Origin: Thermoplasma sp. Kam2015
GTDB taxonomy: Archaea > Thermoplasmatota > Thermoplasmata > Thermoplasmatales > Thermoplasmataceae
Direction: 5' to 3'
Assembly (NCBI RefSeq): GCF_003205235.1
Contig: NZ_QJSM01000019.1
Coordinates: forward strand, 1 to 56,917
Length of the DNA: 56,917 nucleotides
Shown piece after piece: positions 9,607-18,360 of this stretch; the stretch's first letter is position 1, and every line of letters starts with the position of its first letter. The translations under genes and the position numbers were made by a program. The notes under the pieces are model-generated. The model worked only from the letters and a program-made list of their open reading frames with translations, was not told the DNA's origin and made no database searches.

Positions 9607-9662
9607 TGTAGAACAATTCGGCAGATCATTTTTGATGGGGACCTCTATGATCGATTTAGATA

Positions 9663-9672
9663 AATTTATATA
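9663..9672 (+). promoter_or_regulatory. TATA box of the UspA gene, leaderless transcript likely
   Basis: ATTTATATAT lies about 25 bases before the ATG of the universal stress protein at 9694. No ribosome site is seen between them. In Thermoplasma such spacing fits a transcript beginning at or next to the start codon. Confidence 0.55.
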
Positions 9673-9693
9673 TGTCTGTATCTTTAATAATAT

Positions 9694-10137
9694 ATGAAGG
9701 CTCTTATCGCTTATGATGGCAGTGAAACAGCTCAGTGTGCTCTTGAATTTGCGTTGAATCTCAAAAACTCCATAAACAAATTCCTTGTGGTATACGTAAT
9801 TCCACAGATAATAGGTACTACACCAACTTATGATACATATGTGCCGGAATCTATGTTCGAAGACGAAAGAAGGAAGGCCGAAGAGATCATAGAGAAGGCC
9901 AAGAAACTTGTCAGCAATGAGAATCTGGATATAGAGTTTGAGATCGTTGACTCTGGTACAAAGACAGTGGCCAAGAAAATGGTGGAAGTTGCCGAGGAGA
10001 ATGGAGTCGATCTTATAATAACCGGATCAAGAAATCTCAAGGGATTGACTAAGATAATATTGGGATCGGTGAGTAGTGAACTGCTAAAGTTGAGTACGGT
10101 TCCTGTGATGATCTGCAGTACCAATGCATGCAAGTGA
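9694..10137 (+). CDS. universal stress protein UspA family
   Basis: This 147-residue protein is a single Usp domain, a Rossmann-like alpha/beta fold that often binds ATP. It opens with KALIAYDGSETAQCALEFAL and ends with the family's nucleotide-loop and last strand (ITGSRNLKGLTKIILGSVSSELL followed by VPVMIC). The nucleotide loop has Asn where ATP-binding members have the second glycine (GSRN rather than GSRG), so ATP binding is uncertain. It is preceded by a TATA box at leaderless distance and followed 30 bases later by ribosomal protein S17e. Confidence 0.92.
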   Translation: MKALIAYDGSETAQCALEFALNLKNSINKFLVVYVIPQIIGTTPTYDTYVPESMFEDERRKAEEIIEKAKKLVSNENLDIEFEIVDSGTKTVAKKMVEVAEENGVDLIITGSRNLKGLTKIILGSVSSELLKLSTVPVMICSTNACK

Positions 10138-10167
10138 TCTTTTTATATAGCTTATCCATCTGGAAAT

Positions 10168-10395
10168 ATGGGAAGTATCAGACCATTCAATATCAAACGT
10201 ACAGCTGAGGAACTTGCAGATAAATTTCCTGACTTATTCGGCGACAAATTTGAGGATAATAAGAAGAAACTGGAAAAGATGATGCCTGACGTCTCAAAGC
10301 GTACAATAAACATGGTGGCAGGTTACATCACCAGGTATTCCGTGAAGAAGAAGCAAAAGGCGAAGAGGGAGATCGAAGAGAATTCGGCCACCTGA
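10168..10395 (+). CDS. rps17e: 30S ribosomal protein S17e
   Basis: This 75-residue protein carries the S17e pattern: MGSIRPFNIKRTAEELADKF at the start, the DKFEDNKKKLEKM helix, and VSKRTINMVAGYITRY near the end, matching the conserved RN-hydrophobic-AGYITR element of the family. The tail is lysine-rich, as expected for rRNA contact. It belongs to the archaeal/eukaryotic small ribosomal subunit and has no bacterial counterpart. A TATA-like TTTTTATATA sequence about 25 bases upstream suggests its own leaderless promoter. Confidence 0.92.
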   Translation: MGSIRPFNIKRTAEELADKFPDLFGDKFEDNKKKLEKMMPDVSKRTINMVAGYITRYSVKKKQKAKREIEENSAT

Positions 10396-10448
10396 TCTCC
10401 CAGGATCATGCTCTTCATCTGAATTATTCGTATTGTAAGATAAGCCGG

Positions 10449-10838
10449 ATGGACAGAAACCAAATAATGAGGCATCTGGAAAGATATTCGAAACTTGTTG
10501 ATGAAACCGACATCAGAAGTTTCATAGATGCCTATTTATCGAATAGTTTCTACATAGATCCAGATGCGATCAAGAGTGATGGTGAATATTCCTTCATTTC
10601 TCAGGTTACCAGGATACTTGGTGAACGATCTCTTGATCGTGACGGTCGCACCATAAGATATGCGAAACTGGTCTTAGGAAATAGGATCACTTTCACGCTG
10701 TGGAATGAAGAAATTGAAAGATATTTCGAAATGCTTGCAGAGGGTAGAAACTATCGTTTTATATTCTGCAGCATCAGGTTTACGAGATTCGGCATTGAGG
10801 GAAGCCTTGGTCTGCGGGGTTTCATCCTTAACTATTAA
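10449..10838 (+). CDS. small OB-fold-like protein, possibly RPA-related
   Basis: The function of this 129-residue protein is not firmly recognised. Residues 45-125 read like a single nucleic-acid-binding OB fold: a strand at SFISQVTRILGERSL, a second with RTIRYAKLVLGN, then RITFTLWNEEIERYFEML, where the LW-N-E pattern is typical of replication protein A domains, and a final pair of strands. The first 45 residues look helical. No zinc site is present, and it is too short to be a full RPA. It follows S17e by 53 bases on the same strand. An alternative is a stand-alone RNA-binding OB protein. Confidence 0.55.
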   Translation: MDRNQIMRHLERYSKLVDETDIRSFIDAYLSNSFYIDPDAIKSDGEYSFISQVTRILGERSLDRDGRTIRYAKLVLGNRITFTLWNEEIERYFEMLAEGRNYRFIFCSIRFTRFGIEGSLGLRGFILNY

Positions 10839-10849
10839 ATCCTAATCGG

Positions 10850-11117
10850 TGAGCTGCTCCTCAGCTGAAGCTTCGGATCTTCCTTTCATCGAAGAGACCT
10901 CTCCCTCTCCGAACATCCGTACAAGCTATATATCGCCATAACCACAGGCTTGCATTCGGATCTCATCGATCCCACTCAGGTGTCGTACACTTGTTTATCG
11001 TGGATGATACAAAATGCGTGAAGACAATTTATAAATCATTCCATTGGAGGATGTCCGTATATCTCTTGTTTGAAGAAGGAGAATTACAGCTTCTTCCAAG
11101 GACCCAACTTCTAATTA
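10850..11117 (-). repeat. TnpB/IS605-derived repeat, copy 1 (minus orientation)
   Basis: This copy begins with GTGAGCTGCTCCTCAGC, followed by the conserved CTTCGGATCTTCC block, ATCCGTACAAGC, TTCGGATCTCATCGATCCCA and GGATGATACAAAA. It ends in GAAGAAGGAGAATTACAGC, the degenerate form of the other terminal palindrome. Relative to the tnpB-bearing copy at 43.1 kb it lies in the opposite direction. It fills most of the gap between the OB-fold-like gene and the small membrane protein gene and contains no credible reading frame. Confidence 0.7.
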
Positions 11118-11233
11118 AATGTCGTCATCCAAAACATGATTATATGATTCTCACCGCTCCACGAGATTATCGATAACATGGATGAGGGTAATAAAGAGTT
11201 AAATTTTTAAGAGAGATTATAATGCTTCAGTAA

Positions 11234-11425
11234 ATGATTAACTGGGTAAGGGGTATTTCAGTGGCATTACTATTCATTGGTTTGGCGTTTTATCTATCAT
11301 GGTCGATTATGTACGGGACATGGTTCGACATTGGTCTTTATTCATTCACCATTGTGTTGATCGTTTTTGGCGTTTTAGGAATAATGCTGACAACGGTTAA
11401 AGACGAAGACTCCGTTTCGAGCTGA
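11234..11425 (+). CDS. small two-helix membrane protein
   Basis: This 63-residue protein is almost entirely two membrane helices: residues about 8-27 (ISVALLFIGLAFYLSWSIMY) and 32-54 (IGLYSFTIVLIVFGVLGIML), with a short acidic tail. It faces the VirB4-like gene and ends 23 bases from that gene's stop, so it is convergent with the secretion-like operon. No family is recognised. A role as an extra small subunit of that system, comparable with the small Ced membrane proteins, is possible but unproven. Confidence 0.55.
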   Translation: MINWVRGISVALLFIGLAFYLSWSIMYGTWFDIGLYSFTIVLIVFGVLGIMLTTVKDEDSVSS

Positions 11426-11448
11426 TATGATTGATGATGTAGAACCTT

Positions 11449-13359
11449 TCAATCACTAGCTGCAATAAGGAGTTTGGTGTACTTGTCCTCATAGAGATAG
11501 AAACATTCTGAGAACTTTCTGTTTTTTCCTCCGGCTAGTCTTGTCATATCTTCTTCCTCCGGTATATACTTTTCAATTCCCTCCGTGTTTCTGCTGTTTC
11601 TGAAGAAAAATTTGTGGATGCTGTTCTCCTCTATCGTGGCTCCCAGCCTTATGTCCTCAATGCTCTGCGTGATTATGACGACTGCAGTTTCAAAGTGTCT
11701 TGAATGCCTAACTGTATTTTCTATTATTTTAAGAGTCTGATCATTTCTGAGCATAATATTGGCTTCTTCGATTATGACAGTCTTTCGGCCCTCGACCATT
11801 GACATGTATTCAGATATGGACCGTGCTAGATCCAGTCCTGCATTATCGTCTATTTCAAATTTTATGAGATTATATTTTACTATGATGACCCTTGCTGATT
11901 CTATTTTCTCTCTGCTCGTATTTAGCTCTTCTATGTATTCTTCCAGAGTCATTTCAATGCATGGCCCGGAATAGTCTTGGCAATGGTATTCGCTGAGTGG
12001 ATCCAGCACAAGAACACGTGAATATTCAGAACCGGAAATTCTCTTTATCAGAAGTCCGGCAAAATGTGACTTGCCGGATCCGGTTTCTCCAGTTATCACG
12101 AAATTGTAAGAAGGGTGTTCAAAATAATCAAGAAAGATAGGCTTTCCAGTATATTCGTTCATGCCCAAAAATATTCCAGAGAGCTCCTCGCTGGAAAAAT
12201 AGGCTGGAAAGAAAGATGAAATTGAAATCCTATCCATCGGATATGCTATATTCTCCCTTCTGAAGTCCTCAAATCTAAATATAGATTTGGTTCCAGCTTC
12301 GCTCATGTTCTTTGCTCTCATACCTGCTATTTTTAGGCCACGATCGAGTTTAGATATTTCGTGGGTAAGCCCATATGGGGTATTATGAATGACCATAAAG
12401 TCAAGTCCACACAGCAATATCTGCGCTTCATCCTTTCTGTACTCATTAGATAGCTTTTCGGCAGACTTCATAACTGAATTCAGATACTCTGTATTTTCAT
12501 TTCTATTCTTTCTCTGCTTCAACTCGAAATTTATATCAGCGATCCTTGATGATGCTATTCTCAAGAGTCTTTCTCTGTTCATCTGCTTCATGCTGAACTT
12601 AACCACTGCATGTATATCGCTCATCTCAATTGCTTCGCAGTAGGTTGGAAAAGCAGGTTTCTCTGCATCTATCAGACTGAAAATTGATCTGTTCATCTCC
12701 CCAGAAAGATAGTTTTTTCTCGGCGACAAAACTGATCTATGAAAGATCCTGTGTATATTATCTATATCAGAATCTTCGATATTGAAATAAAGATGTACTT
12801 TCTTGCCTTCCCCCGGTATCTGTTTCACTGACTGTTTCAGGTTTTTAATATCATTTGTAGCATTCCACAAAAATAAGTATGTGGAGTAATAGACCTTACC
12901 TTTTATCACAGGATCTTCTGACCTTTTCTCTTCAGGGCGATGTGGAATGGAGTACGCGGTGATGTTTAGGCCGGTCTTCATCAGATCCGATATGAATTCT
13001 GATATCTCCCCAAATGTTCCTGCATGATTATCGTAGTCGGTCTTCATTTTTGCAAGAACGGCCGTTGAATTTTGTACCTTGATCATTGTCAGACCTTCTG
13101 ATCTGATGATCACGGAATCTAGGGGCCTATCCCTCTTTATCCTTTGTATTAACCTGATCATTCCTTTTCTGGATCTTGAATGAAGCATTATTATGAGCGG
13201 CGGTATGATTATGAATGCATAAACGTTAAATATCTTTATAAGTATGAGCAGCAGAGAGGATGAGATCATCAACATGAGAATGGTGCTTATACGAAATCCA
13301 TAATATTGAGGTCTGTATGCCAGTACATTTCTCAGGACTCTTTCCTCTTCCTCATTCAA
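11449..13359 (-). CDS. membrane-anchored VirB4/CedB-like (HerA/FtsK superfamily) ATPase
   Basis: This 636-residue protein has two N-terminal membrane helices (about residues 24-41 and 44-60). A middle region of roughly 350 residues follows, then a P-loop ATPase: Walker A ITGETGSGKS near residue 423, Walker B TVIIEEANIML near 525, a sensor-like AVVIITQS, and a late arginine-rich FFRNSRNT. This order (membrane anchor, long N-domain, HerA-type motor) is that of VirB4 and of CedB in the crenarchaeal DNA-import system. The start is TTG overlapping the stop of the upstream membrane-protein gene (TTGA), so translation is coupled. It is the third gene of a compact operon. It is likely to power pilus assembly or DNA movement; the DNA-import role is inferred. 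Confidence 0.75.
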   Translation of the reverse strand: MNEEEERVLRNVLAYRPQYYGFRISTILMLMISSSLLLILIKIFNVYAFIIIPPLIIMLHSRSRKGMIRLIQRIKRDRPLDSVIIRSEGLTMIKVQNSTAVLAKMKTDYDNHAGTFGEISEFISDLMKTGLNITAYSIPHRPEEKRSEDPVIKGKVYYSTYLFLWNATNDIKNLKQSVKQIPGEGKKVHLYFNIEDSDIDNIHRIFHRSVLSPRKNYLSGEMNRSIFSLIDAEKPAFPTYCEAIEMSDIHAVVKFSMKQMNRERLLRIASSRIADINFELKQRKNRNENTEYLNSVMKSAEKLSNEYRKDEAQILLCGLDFMVIHNTPYGLTHEISKLDRGLKIAGMRAKNMSEAGTKSIFRFEDFRRENIAYPMDRISISSFFPAYFSSEELSGIFLGMNEYTGKPIFLDYFEHPSYNFVITGETGSGKSHFAGLLIKRISGSEYSRVLVLDPLSEYHCQDYSGPCIEMTLEEYIEELNTSREKIESARVIIVKYNLIKFEIDDNAGLDLARSISEYMSMVEGRKTVIIEEANIMLRNDQTLKIIENTVRHSRHFETAVVIITQSIEDIRLGATIEENSIHKFFFRNSRNTEGIEKYIPEEEDMTRLAGGKNRKFSECFYLYEDKYTKLLIAASD

Positions 13360-14291
13360 TCTGATTCTTCCCTCCTGTAAGAGGCTTCCTTCGAATACAC
13401 ATTGCTCCAGTCAAGTTTTTTACTCATTGAGAAAGCAGCAGATTCCTCCAGCTGTCCTCCGATGAATCCCAGAACCGCACTGGAAGGTATGTTGAGTGGT
13501 TTCATTCTGAAGTAGCCGGTTCTTATTTCAAGGAATATGAGGGATGGGAGCACTGGTGCGAGCATAAAGAACCCCAGTTGTAATATCGGATCCGCCGAAA
13601 ATATGAATGCCAAGTGCAGATCTATGATGACAGGTATCGGAAGAAGATTCAACTCTATAAATGATGAGAAGATCCGTACCAGATATTCCTGGGTTCTTCT
13701 GATGAATGCGATGGATGAAAAGATAGGAATAACAGCAATCAGTAGAAGCTCAGCAGCCTCTCTGAATATCAACTCTGCAAGTAAAGAAGACATTGCCAAG
13801 AAATAAGACGTAAGATAGAGAAAGACAAGTGCCATCGATGAAGAACTGTCATTGGTTGAAAAATTCAATATCTGCGTTATGCTGAATAATGAATACCAGT
13901 TAACGTTTCCATAACTCCAAAGATAATCAAATATATACTCCGAAGCCAGGGCCATATACATGAGAATTTTGAATGAAAGTGCCAAGCTCAGGAATGGAAT
14001 CAATAAATTCATCAGGATATGCGTGAGTCTGAAATTCATAAGAAAAGCTCTCAAAGCTATGATAATTGAGAACAGAACAATGGATGCAGGAAGAATGATT
14101 GAGTATGCCGTATTCAATATGAAACTATACATGCTGTAGTATGTGGGTCCTGGTTTGAGTATCACTCCATAGGAATTTTCAGGGTTCAGCCCATAATAAA
14201 CTATCAGATGCCAGAGCGGAGTGAGCAAAGTCAGATAGAGGGCTACGATGGATCTTATCACATCGTAGATAAGAGTATCGACGGCGATCAT
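13356..14291 (-). CDS. polytopic membrane protein, VirB6/CedA-like
   Basis: This protein of about 311 residues has some six or seven membrane segments. I place the start at ATG 14291, where ATGA overlaps the stop of the preceding gene; the longer frame upstream would overlap that gene out of frame and encodes no membrane protein. The long loop containing PENSYGVILKPGPTYYSMYS lies between the first and second segments. The central segments contain charged residues in helix-breaking positions (LIFREAAELLLIAVIPIFSSIAFIR). Multi-helix proteins in this gene position are VirB6/TrbL in type IV secretion and CedA in crenarchaeal DNA import. No sequence motif proves homology, so the call depends on topology and neighbours. 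Confidence 0.6.
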   Translation of the reverse strand: MIAVDTLIYDVIRSIVALYLTLLTPLWHLIVYYGLNPENSYGVILKPGPTYYSMYSFILNTAYSIILPASIVLFSIIIALRAFLMNFRLTHILMNLLIPFLSLALSFKILMYMALASEYIFDYLWSYGNVNWYSLFSITQILNFSTNDSSSSMALVFLYLTSYFLAMSSLLAELIFREAAELLLIAVIPIFSSIAFIRRTQEYLVRIFSSFIELNLLPIPVIIDLHLAFIFSADPILQLGFFMLAPVLPSLIFLEIRTGYFRMKPLNIPSSAVLGFIGGQLEESAAFSMSKKLDWSNVYSKEASYRREESD

Positions 14292-14557
14292 GATCCCGTT
14301 ATTATATAATTGAAAATGGCATAGAGGAGGCCGCTCACAGCCAAAATATAGATAAACGTCCCGATTGCAGCATTTTTCAGCCTGGATCTGGCTGCCATCC
14401 TCTTGTTCTCGTCTGTGCTGAAAAATTGGAAGGCAATCGGTATCCATAGTATGGATATGAGGATAGCTGACACAGATATGGCGATTGTATCAATTCTGGT
14501 CAGCATCGCCGATATATTATTGCTTACCATATACGCCATAAATGAAATAATTGCCAT
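14288..14557 (-). CDS. two-helix pilin-like protein, VirB2/CedA1-like
   Basis: This 89-residue protein has two hydrophobic helices (about residues 22-47 and 67-86) joined by a positively charged loop containing ENKRMAARSRLKNAAIG. This is the topology of VirB2-type conjugative pilins and of archaeal CedA1, in which a short basic loop faces the lumen or cytoplasm. It is the first gene of the three-gene operon and overlaps the next by ATGA. TATTTAAAT-type promoter sequence lies about 25 bases upstream, so the message is probably leaderless. No processing site is evident. Homology to CedA1 is a prediction from topology and context. Confidence 0.6.
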   Translation of the reverse strand: MAIISFMAYMVSNNISAMLTRIDTIAISVSAILISILWIPIAFQFFSTDENKRMAARSRLKNAAIGTFIYILAVSGLLYAIFNYIITGS

Positions 14558-14638
14558 ATTGGTCGATAATCACAGTATATTTAAATTTATACTTAATAAA
14601 TGAAATATAATTATTACATCTATTACAATTTTTTACAT

Positions 14639-15961
14639 TTAGGTAAATCGTTCATGTCCTATCAGTTCTCTGGATTTTCTTATCTTTGCCTGAAGGTATT
14701 CGGCCTTTCCTATATCCTTTCGCACGTAGTAGTCACCTTTGACGTATTTCAAAGAAGCATCGACCATTTCTGAGGCTTCTGGAATGCTGTCTCCCTTCGC
14801 TAATATTGCCAGAGATCTTGAACTGCTCTGCTTCAGCCTACGCATATCTCCGCTCACAGATGCATAGAAAATTTCAACACCCGAATCGAACATCTTATCA
14901 TCGATCAGTATCTCACCAGGTTTGGGATTTGTTCCATAACCCACCGGAACAAGATATTTGAGTACCGTTGCCTTTTTCTCGAAGATCTTCTCTCCCTGCA
15001 AATTACCTTCATATATCTGATGCAATATCTCTACAAAATCACTTTTGAGCAAAGATAATACATTTATCCCCTCCGGATCAGCAAAGCGAGCGTTTATCTC
15101 TATAACTTTAACACCCTTGGGCGAATCCATAAACTGACCGTACATTACCCCTTTGAATGGTGTGTTCTCAGAATTCATCGATCTTACTATATCGATCATT
15201 ATGTGTGCAGCCTCATCCCTTGCATTTCTGCTCAAGAACGGTAGCGTGAAATTTGAGTCGGAGATCGATCCCATACCCCCAGTATTCGGCCCAGAATCAC
15301 CCTCATAAGCCCTCTTATAATCCTGGACTATGGGCATGAATGAAACATTTTTCCCGTCAACGAATGCCTGAAGGCTGAACTCTTCTCCAACGACCTTTTC
15401 TTCTATAAGTACAACACCGTCTCTCTTCAATACCTCAATAGCATAGGACTTTGCCTCTTCAAGGCTATGCAGCTGTTCGCCCATCACACGTACGCCCTTG
15501 CCTCCAGTCAGTCCTATAGGTTTAACGGCCACATCATGCATCATTGAAGCAAAAGCATCATTGACGTCATTCTCACTGAAGCATTCTCTGAATTCAATGT
15601 TCCCAGGTATATTGTATCTCTTCATCAATTCCCTCATGAACATCTTTGAGGTCTCTATCCTGGCCGCCTCCATTGTTGGGGATGCCACAGGTATGCCATG
15701 CTTCATCAGATTATTTACAAGAGGGGTATCAAGCACCGGATCCGGTCCTACGAAAACCATGTCAACAGAATTTTCAAGAGCAAATTCTTCAATCTTTTTA
15801 TAATCCAGTTCGTTGCCAAGCAGATATTTCGACGAAAGCGATTTGATTGATGGATTTTCATGACCGATAACGGATAAGAGCGTTGCTCCTGATCTTTTTA
15901 TAGCTCTGGCTATTGCGTCTTCCCTGCCACCACTTCCGACCAGCAATATCTTTTCCGTCAT
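14639..15961 (-). CDS. purD: phosphoribosylamine-glycine ligase (GAR synthetase)
   Basis: This 440-residue protein is PurD, the second step of de novo purine synthesis: 5-phosphoribosylamine + glycine + ATP to GAR. It opens with ILLVGSGGREDAIARAI, carries the ATP-grasp segment AVKPIGLTGGKGVRVMGE and the substrate loop DSGPNTGGMGSISDSN, and has EINARFADPE for metal-ATP binding. Length and domain order are normal for the family. It ends about 80 bases from the start of the divergent VirB2-like operon and is preceded on the same strand by scpB, without overlap. Confidence 0.96.
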   Translation of the reverse strand: MTEKILLVGSGGREDAIARAIKRSGATLLSVIGHENPSIKSLSSKYLLGNELDYKKIEEFALENSVDMVFVGPDPVLDTPLVNNLMKHGIPVASPTMEAARIETSKMFMRELMKRYNIPGNIEFRECFSENDVNDAFASMMHDVAVKPIGLTGGKGVRVMGEQLHSLEEAKSYAIEVLKRDGVVLIEEKVVGEEFSLQAFVDGKNVSFMPIVQDYKRAYEGDSGPNTGGMGSISDSNFTLPFLSRNARDEAAHIMIDIVRSMNSENTPFKGVMYGQFMDSPKGVKVIEINARFADPEGINVLSLLKSDFVEILHQIYEGNLQGEKIFEKKATVLKYLVPVGYGTNPKPGEILIDDKMFDSGVEIFYASVSGDMRRLKQSSSRSLAILAKGDSIPEASEMVDASLKYVKGDYYVRKDIGKAEYLQAKIRKSRELIGHERFT

Positions 15962-16151
15962 ATCATTTCACCGTGATTATTGCATTCAGTTCTTGAATTC
16001 TCTCCAAACATATTTCCAATATACTGAACGGTATATTATCAATTCTGTTTTTAGTTTTCCATAAGCTAGTATAGGTTAGCGATCGATCCAATGGAATTTC
16101 TCATTCCATATTTGCCCATTATCGAAGAAGCCCTGTCAATCAAAAGATATA

Positions 16152-16706
16152 TCATGACTGCTCGGAATCAATCTTTCCTCCAGTCCCTTCCTGATTCTTC
16201 TTCTGTAGCTCAGTTCTTATTCGTCTGGCAAACTCTTCCTTTGAGACTCCAAAATAACTTTCAAATCTACGGCCAAGAATGTAAAACTTAGCATTACCTC
16301 TGTTCACGGCCTTTATAAGGCCCATGCCCTCAAGATGATTAATTATTTCGTCTGTTCTCTTATGAGCTATTTTTCTAATGGCACTGGAGCTTATGCCTCT
16401 TTCATTCATCGCAATATTCGCCAGGACCTTCATTTCAGATCCAGAAATATCTGGCAGGGATACTGCATAAGCCTCCTTAAAATAATCCGATCTTAGCTGA
16501 ATTCTATATTTGTATCCATAAGCTGCTAGCTCAAGAGCCCCGCCTCTCTCTTCATATTCCTTTTTGAGCCTTACGATGGCCTTTCTTATATTAGAAGGGT
16601 CGGCTGAGAGTATCTGCGATATGAACCTGACATTTAGAGGAGTTCTACTCGAATAAAGAACAGCCTCGACTCGGTTGATCAGATCCTTTTCCTCATCATC
16701 GGTCAT
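16152..16706 (-). CDS. scpB: segregation and condensation protein B
   Basis: This is an ScpB-type kleisin-interacting winged-helix protein that works with SMC and ScpA in chromosome organisation. The frame is open to 16805, but ATG 16706 is preferred: GGGTGA sits about ten bases upstream and the product then begins MTDDEEKDLINRVEAVLYSS, the usual ScpB start. The first winged helix (AVLYSSRTPLNVRFISQILS) and second one (EMKVLANIAMNERGISSSAIRK) are clear. The conserved YKYRIQLRSDY strand lies between them. The tail is basic and variable. No scpA or smc lies beside it here, which separates it from its usual bacterial neighbour. Confidence 0.85.
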   Translation of the reverse strand: MTDDEEKDLINRVEAVLYSSRTPLNVRFISQILSADPSNIRKAIVRLKKEYEERGGALELAAYGYKYRIQLRSDYFKEAYAVSLPDISGSEMKVLANIAMNERGISSSAIRKIAHKRTDEIINHLEGMGLIKAVNRGNAKFYILGRRFESYFGVSKEEFARRIRTELQKKNQEGTGGKIDSEQS

Positions 16707-16962
16707 CAGTAACGCTTCACCCTGAACATCCATAAGTCTATTCAGGACTGGCTTATCAATTTTTTCACATTTTACAGCATAATAGAATAATTTGTTCGGG
16801 TACAAAAATCATATCCATGGGTCGTCGTATTGGTGGAGTTTCTGCATTCCCTCTTCTTCTAAACGGGGAACTTTTCCATTGATATATTCGCAATGCTGAT
16901 GAGACATGCCGTTGATCATTAAAGAACGATAAAATTTAATAATCCTAGCGTATTCCTGGTTT

Positions 16963-18327
16963 ATGAATACCGAACATGAGTTCGGAAGTGATATCAATTC
17001 AAAGAATTTTTTAAAGGATAAATTGGATATAGAAAGTGATAAAAGACCGGCATCTATGTTTTACATATGGTTTGCATCGAATCTTACAGTGGGGGATTTT
17101 GCGGTTGGGTTTATACCGGTTTACCTTGGGCTTCCGATAATCTATTCCGTTATGGCGATAGTTATAGGTACGGTCGCAGGTGGAATAATGCTTTCCTATA
17201 TGAGTCAACTTGGCGTTATATACAGGGTGCCACAGATGTACATGGGAAGGGCACCATTTGGAACGATTGGTGGATCACTTCTATCAATATTGCAGTGGGG
17301 AAACACAGCAGGCTGGCTTACGGTAAATGTGATCCTGGCTTCACTTGCCATATATGAGATTATGAAGATCCCCTACTATTTGATTATAATGTCAATAGTG
17401 ATCGCAGTGGCTCTGACCGCTTTGATAGGATACAGGGCGATAAGAATACTTGAAAGATCCATGTCTTATGTTCTCGGGATACTGTTTGTGTTTCTCATCA
17501 TATTCTTGATATACTCTCACTTCTCCATATCTTATCCTTATGCCCCCGTTTTAGATATCCCTTCTGCATTTGGCATCACATTTGCATCAGCCTTCTCATA
17601 CATAATGTCATGGGGGCCATATGCCGCTGATTATTCAAGGCATGTTCAGCTGATGAAACCCTCCAGGATAATCTTCTATTATACTCTGCTCGGTTCAGTC
17701 ATTGCATCCGTATTTGCTGAAATTGTAGGCATGTTGGTTTCTGCGGCTTCAGGTAATCCCTCAGGATCGCCGGCTGCAGATCTCTCAATGTTGATGAATA
17801 AATATGCTCTCATAGGCATGCTGGCATTATTCCTTGGCGGGATCGCTGCCAATGCAATTAACCTTTATTCTAATTCTCTGGCGTTTCTTTCAATAGGATT
17901 TAGGTCAGAGAGATGGGTGGCCATCATCGTTGCATCCATATTTTCATTTGCGATGGGTATATTGGGATTTTTCAGGTTCTATGGTTTTTATGAAACCTTC
18001 CTGTTCATACTTGATTACTGGATAACCCCATGGATAGGCATAATGATAGCTCATTTCTTCATGGTTCGGAAACTTAATCCTGAACGATTCAACGATCTGC
18101 CAAGACTGGTGAAGCCAGGCATATATGCGTATCTGATCTCGATAATAGTTTCGATTCCGTTCATGGCTCCAGCAGGTATAATAAGCATGCCAGTTGCTGC
18201 ACTTCTCCATGGAGTAGATATAAGCTATTTCGTCTCATTCTTCCTAGCTATGATCCTCTATCTCTATTTTTCAAAATTATCGGTCCGTCAAGGAAACATA
18301 CAGACCACCGTAAAAAATATCCGATAA
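16963..18327 (+). CDS. NCS1 family nucleobase/cation symporter
   Basis: This 454-residue permease has about twelve membrane helices and NCS1 features: the amphipathic start SDKRPASMFYIWFASNLTVGDFAVGF, the GRAPFGTIGGSLLSILQWGNTAGW segment in helix 3, and MSWGPYAADYSRH in the middle, which corresponds to the substrate-binding region. Members import cytosine, uracil, purines, allantoin or hydantoins with sodium or protons. The substrate cannot be chosen from sequence. The dUTPase-like gene that follows 33 bases later would fit pyrimidine handling, but it seems to have its own start region. The gene is divergent from scpB. Confidence 0.9.
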   Translation: MNTEHEFGSDINSKNFLKDKLDIESDKRPASMFYIWFASNLTVGDFAVGFIPVYLGLPIIYSVMAIVIGTVAGGIMLSYMSQLGVIYRVPQMYMGRAPFGTIGGSLLSILQWGNTAGWLTVNVILASLAIYEIMKIPYYLIIMSIVIAVALTALIGYRAIRILERSMSYVLGILFVFLIIFLIYSHFSISYPYAPVLDIPSAFGITFASAFSYIMSWGPYAADYSRHVQLMKPSRIIFYYTLLGSVIASVFAEIVGMLVSAASGNPSGSPAADLSMLMNKYALIGMLALFLGGIAANAINLYSNSLAFLSIGFRSERWVAIIVASIFSFAMGILGFFRFYGFYETFLFILDYWITPWIGIMIAHFFMVRKLNPERFNDLPRLVKPGIYAYLISIIVSIPFMAPAGIISMPVAALLHGVDISYFVSFFLAMILYLYFSKLSVRQGNIQTTVKNIR

Positions 18328-18360
18328 GTTTTTTAATGTTACACCATAACGCCTCTCTGA

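Noticed and set aside
14292-14447. Upstream extension of the VirB6-like gene
   Set aside because: It would overlap most of the VirB2-like gene in another frame and encodes a Cys/His/Gln-rich sequence unlike the rest; the ATGA overlap at 14291 gives the better start.
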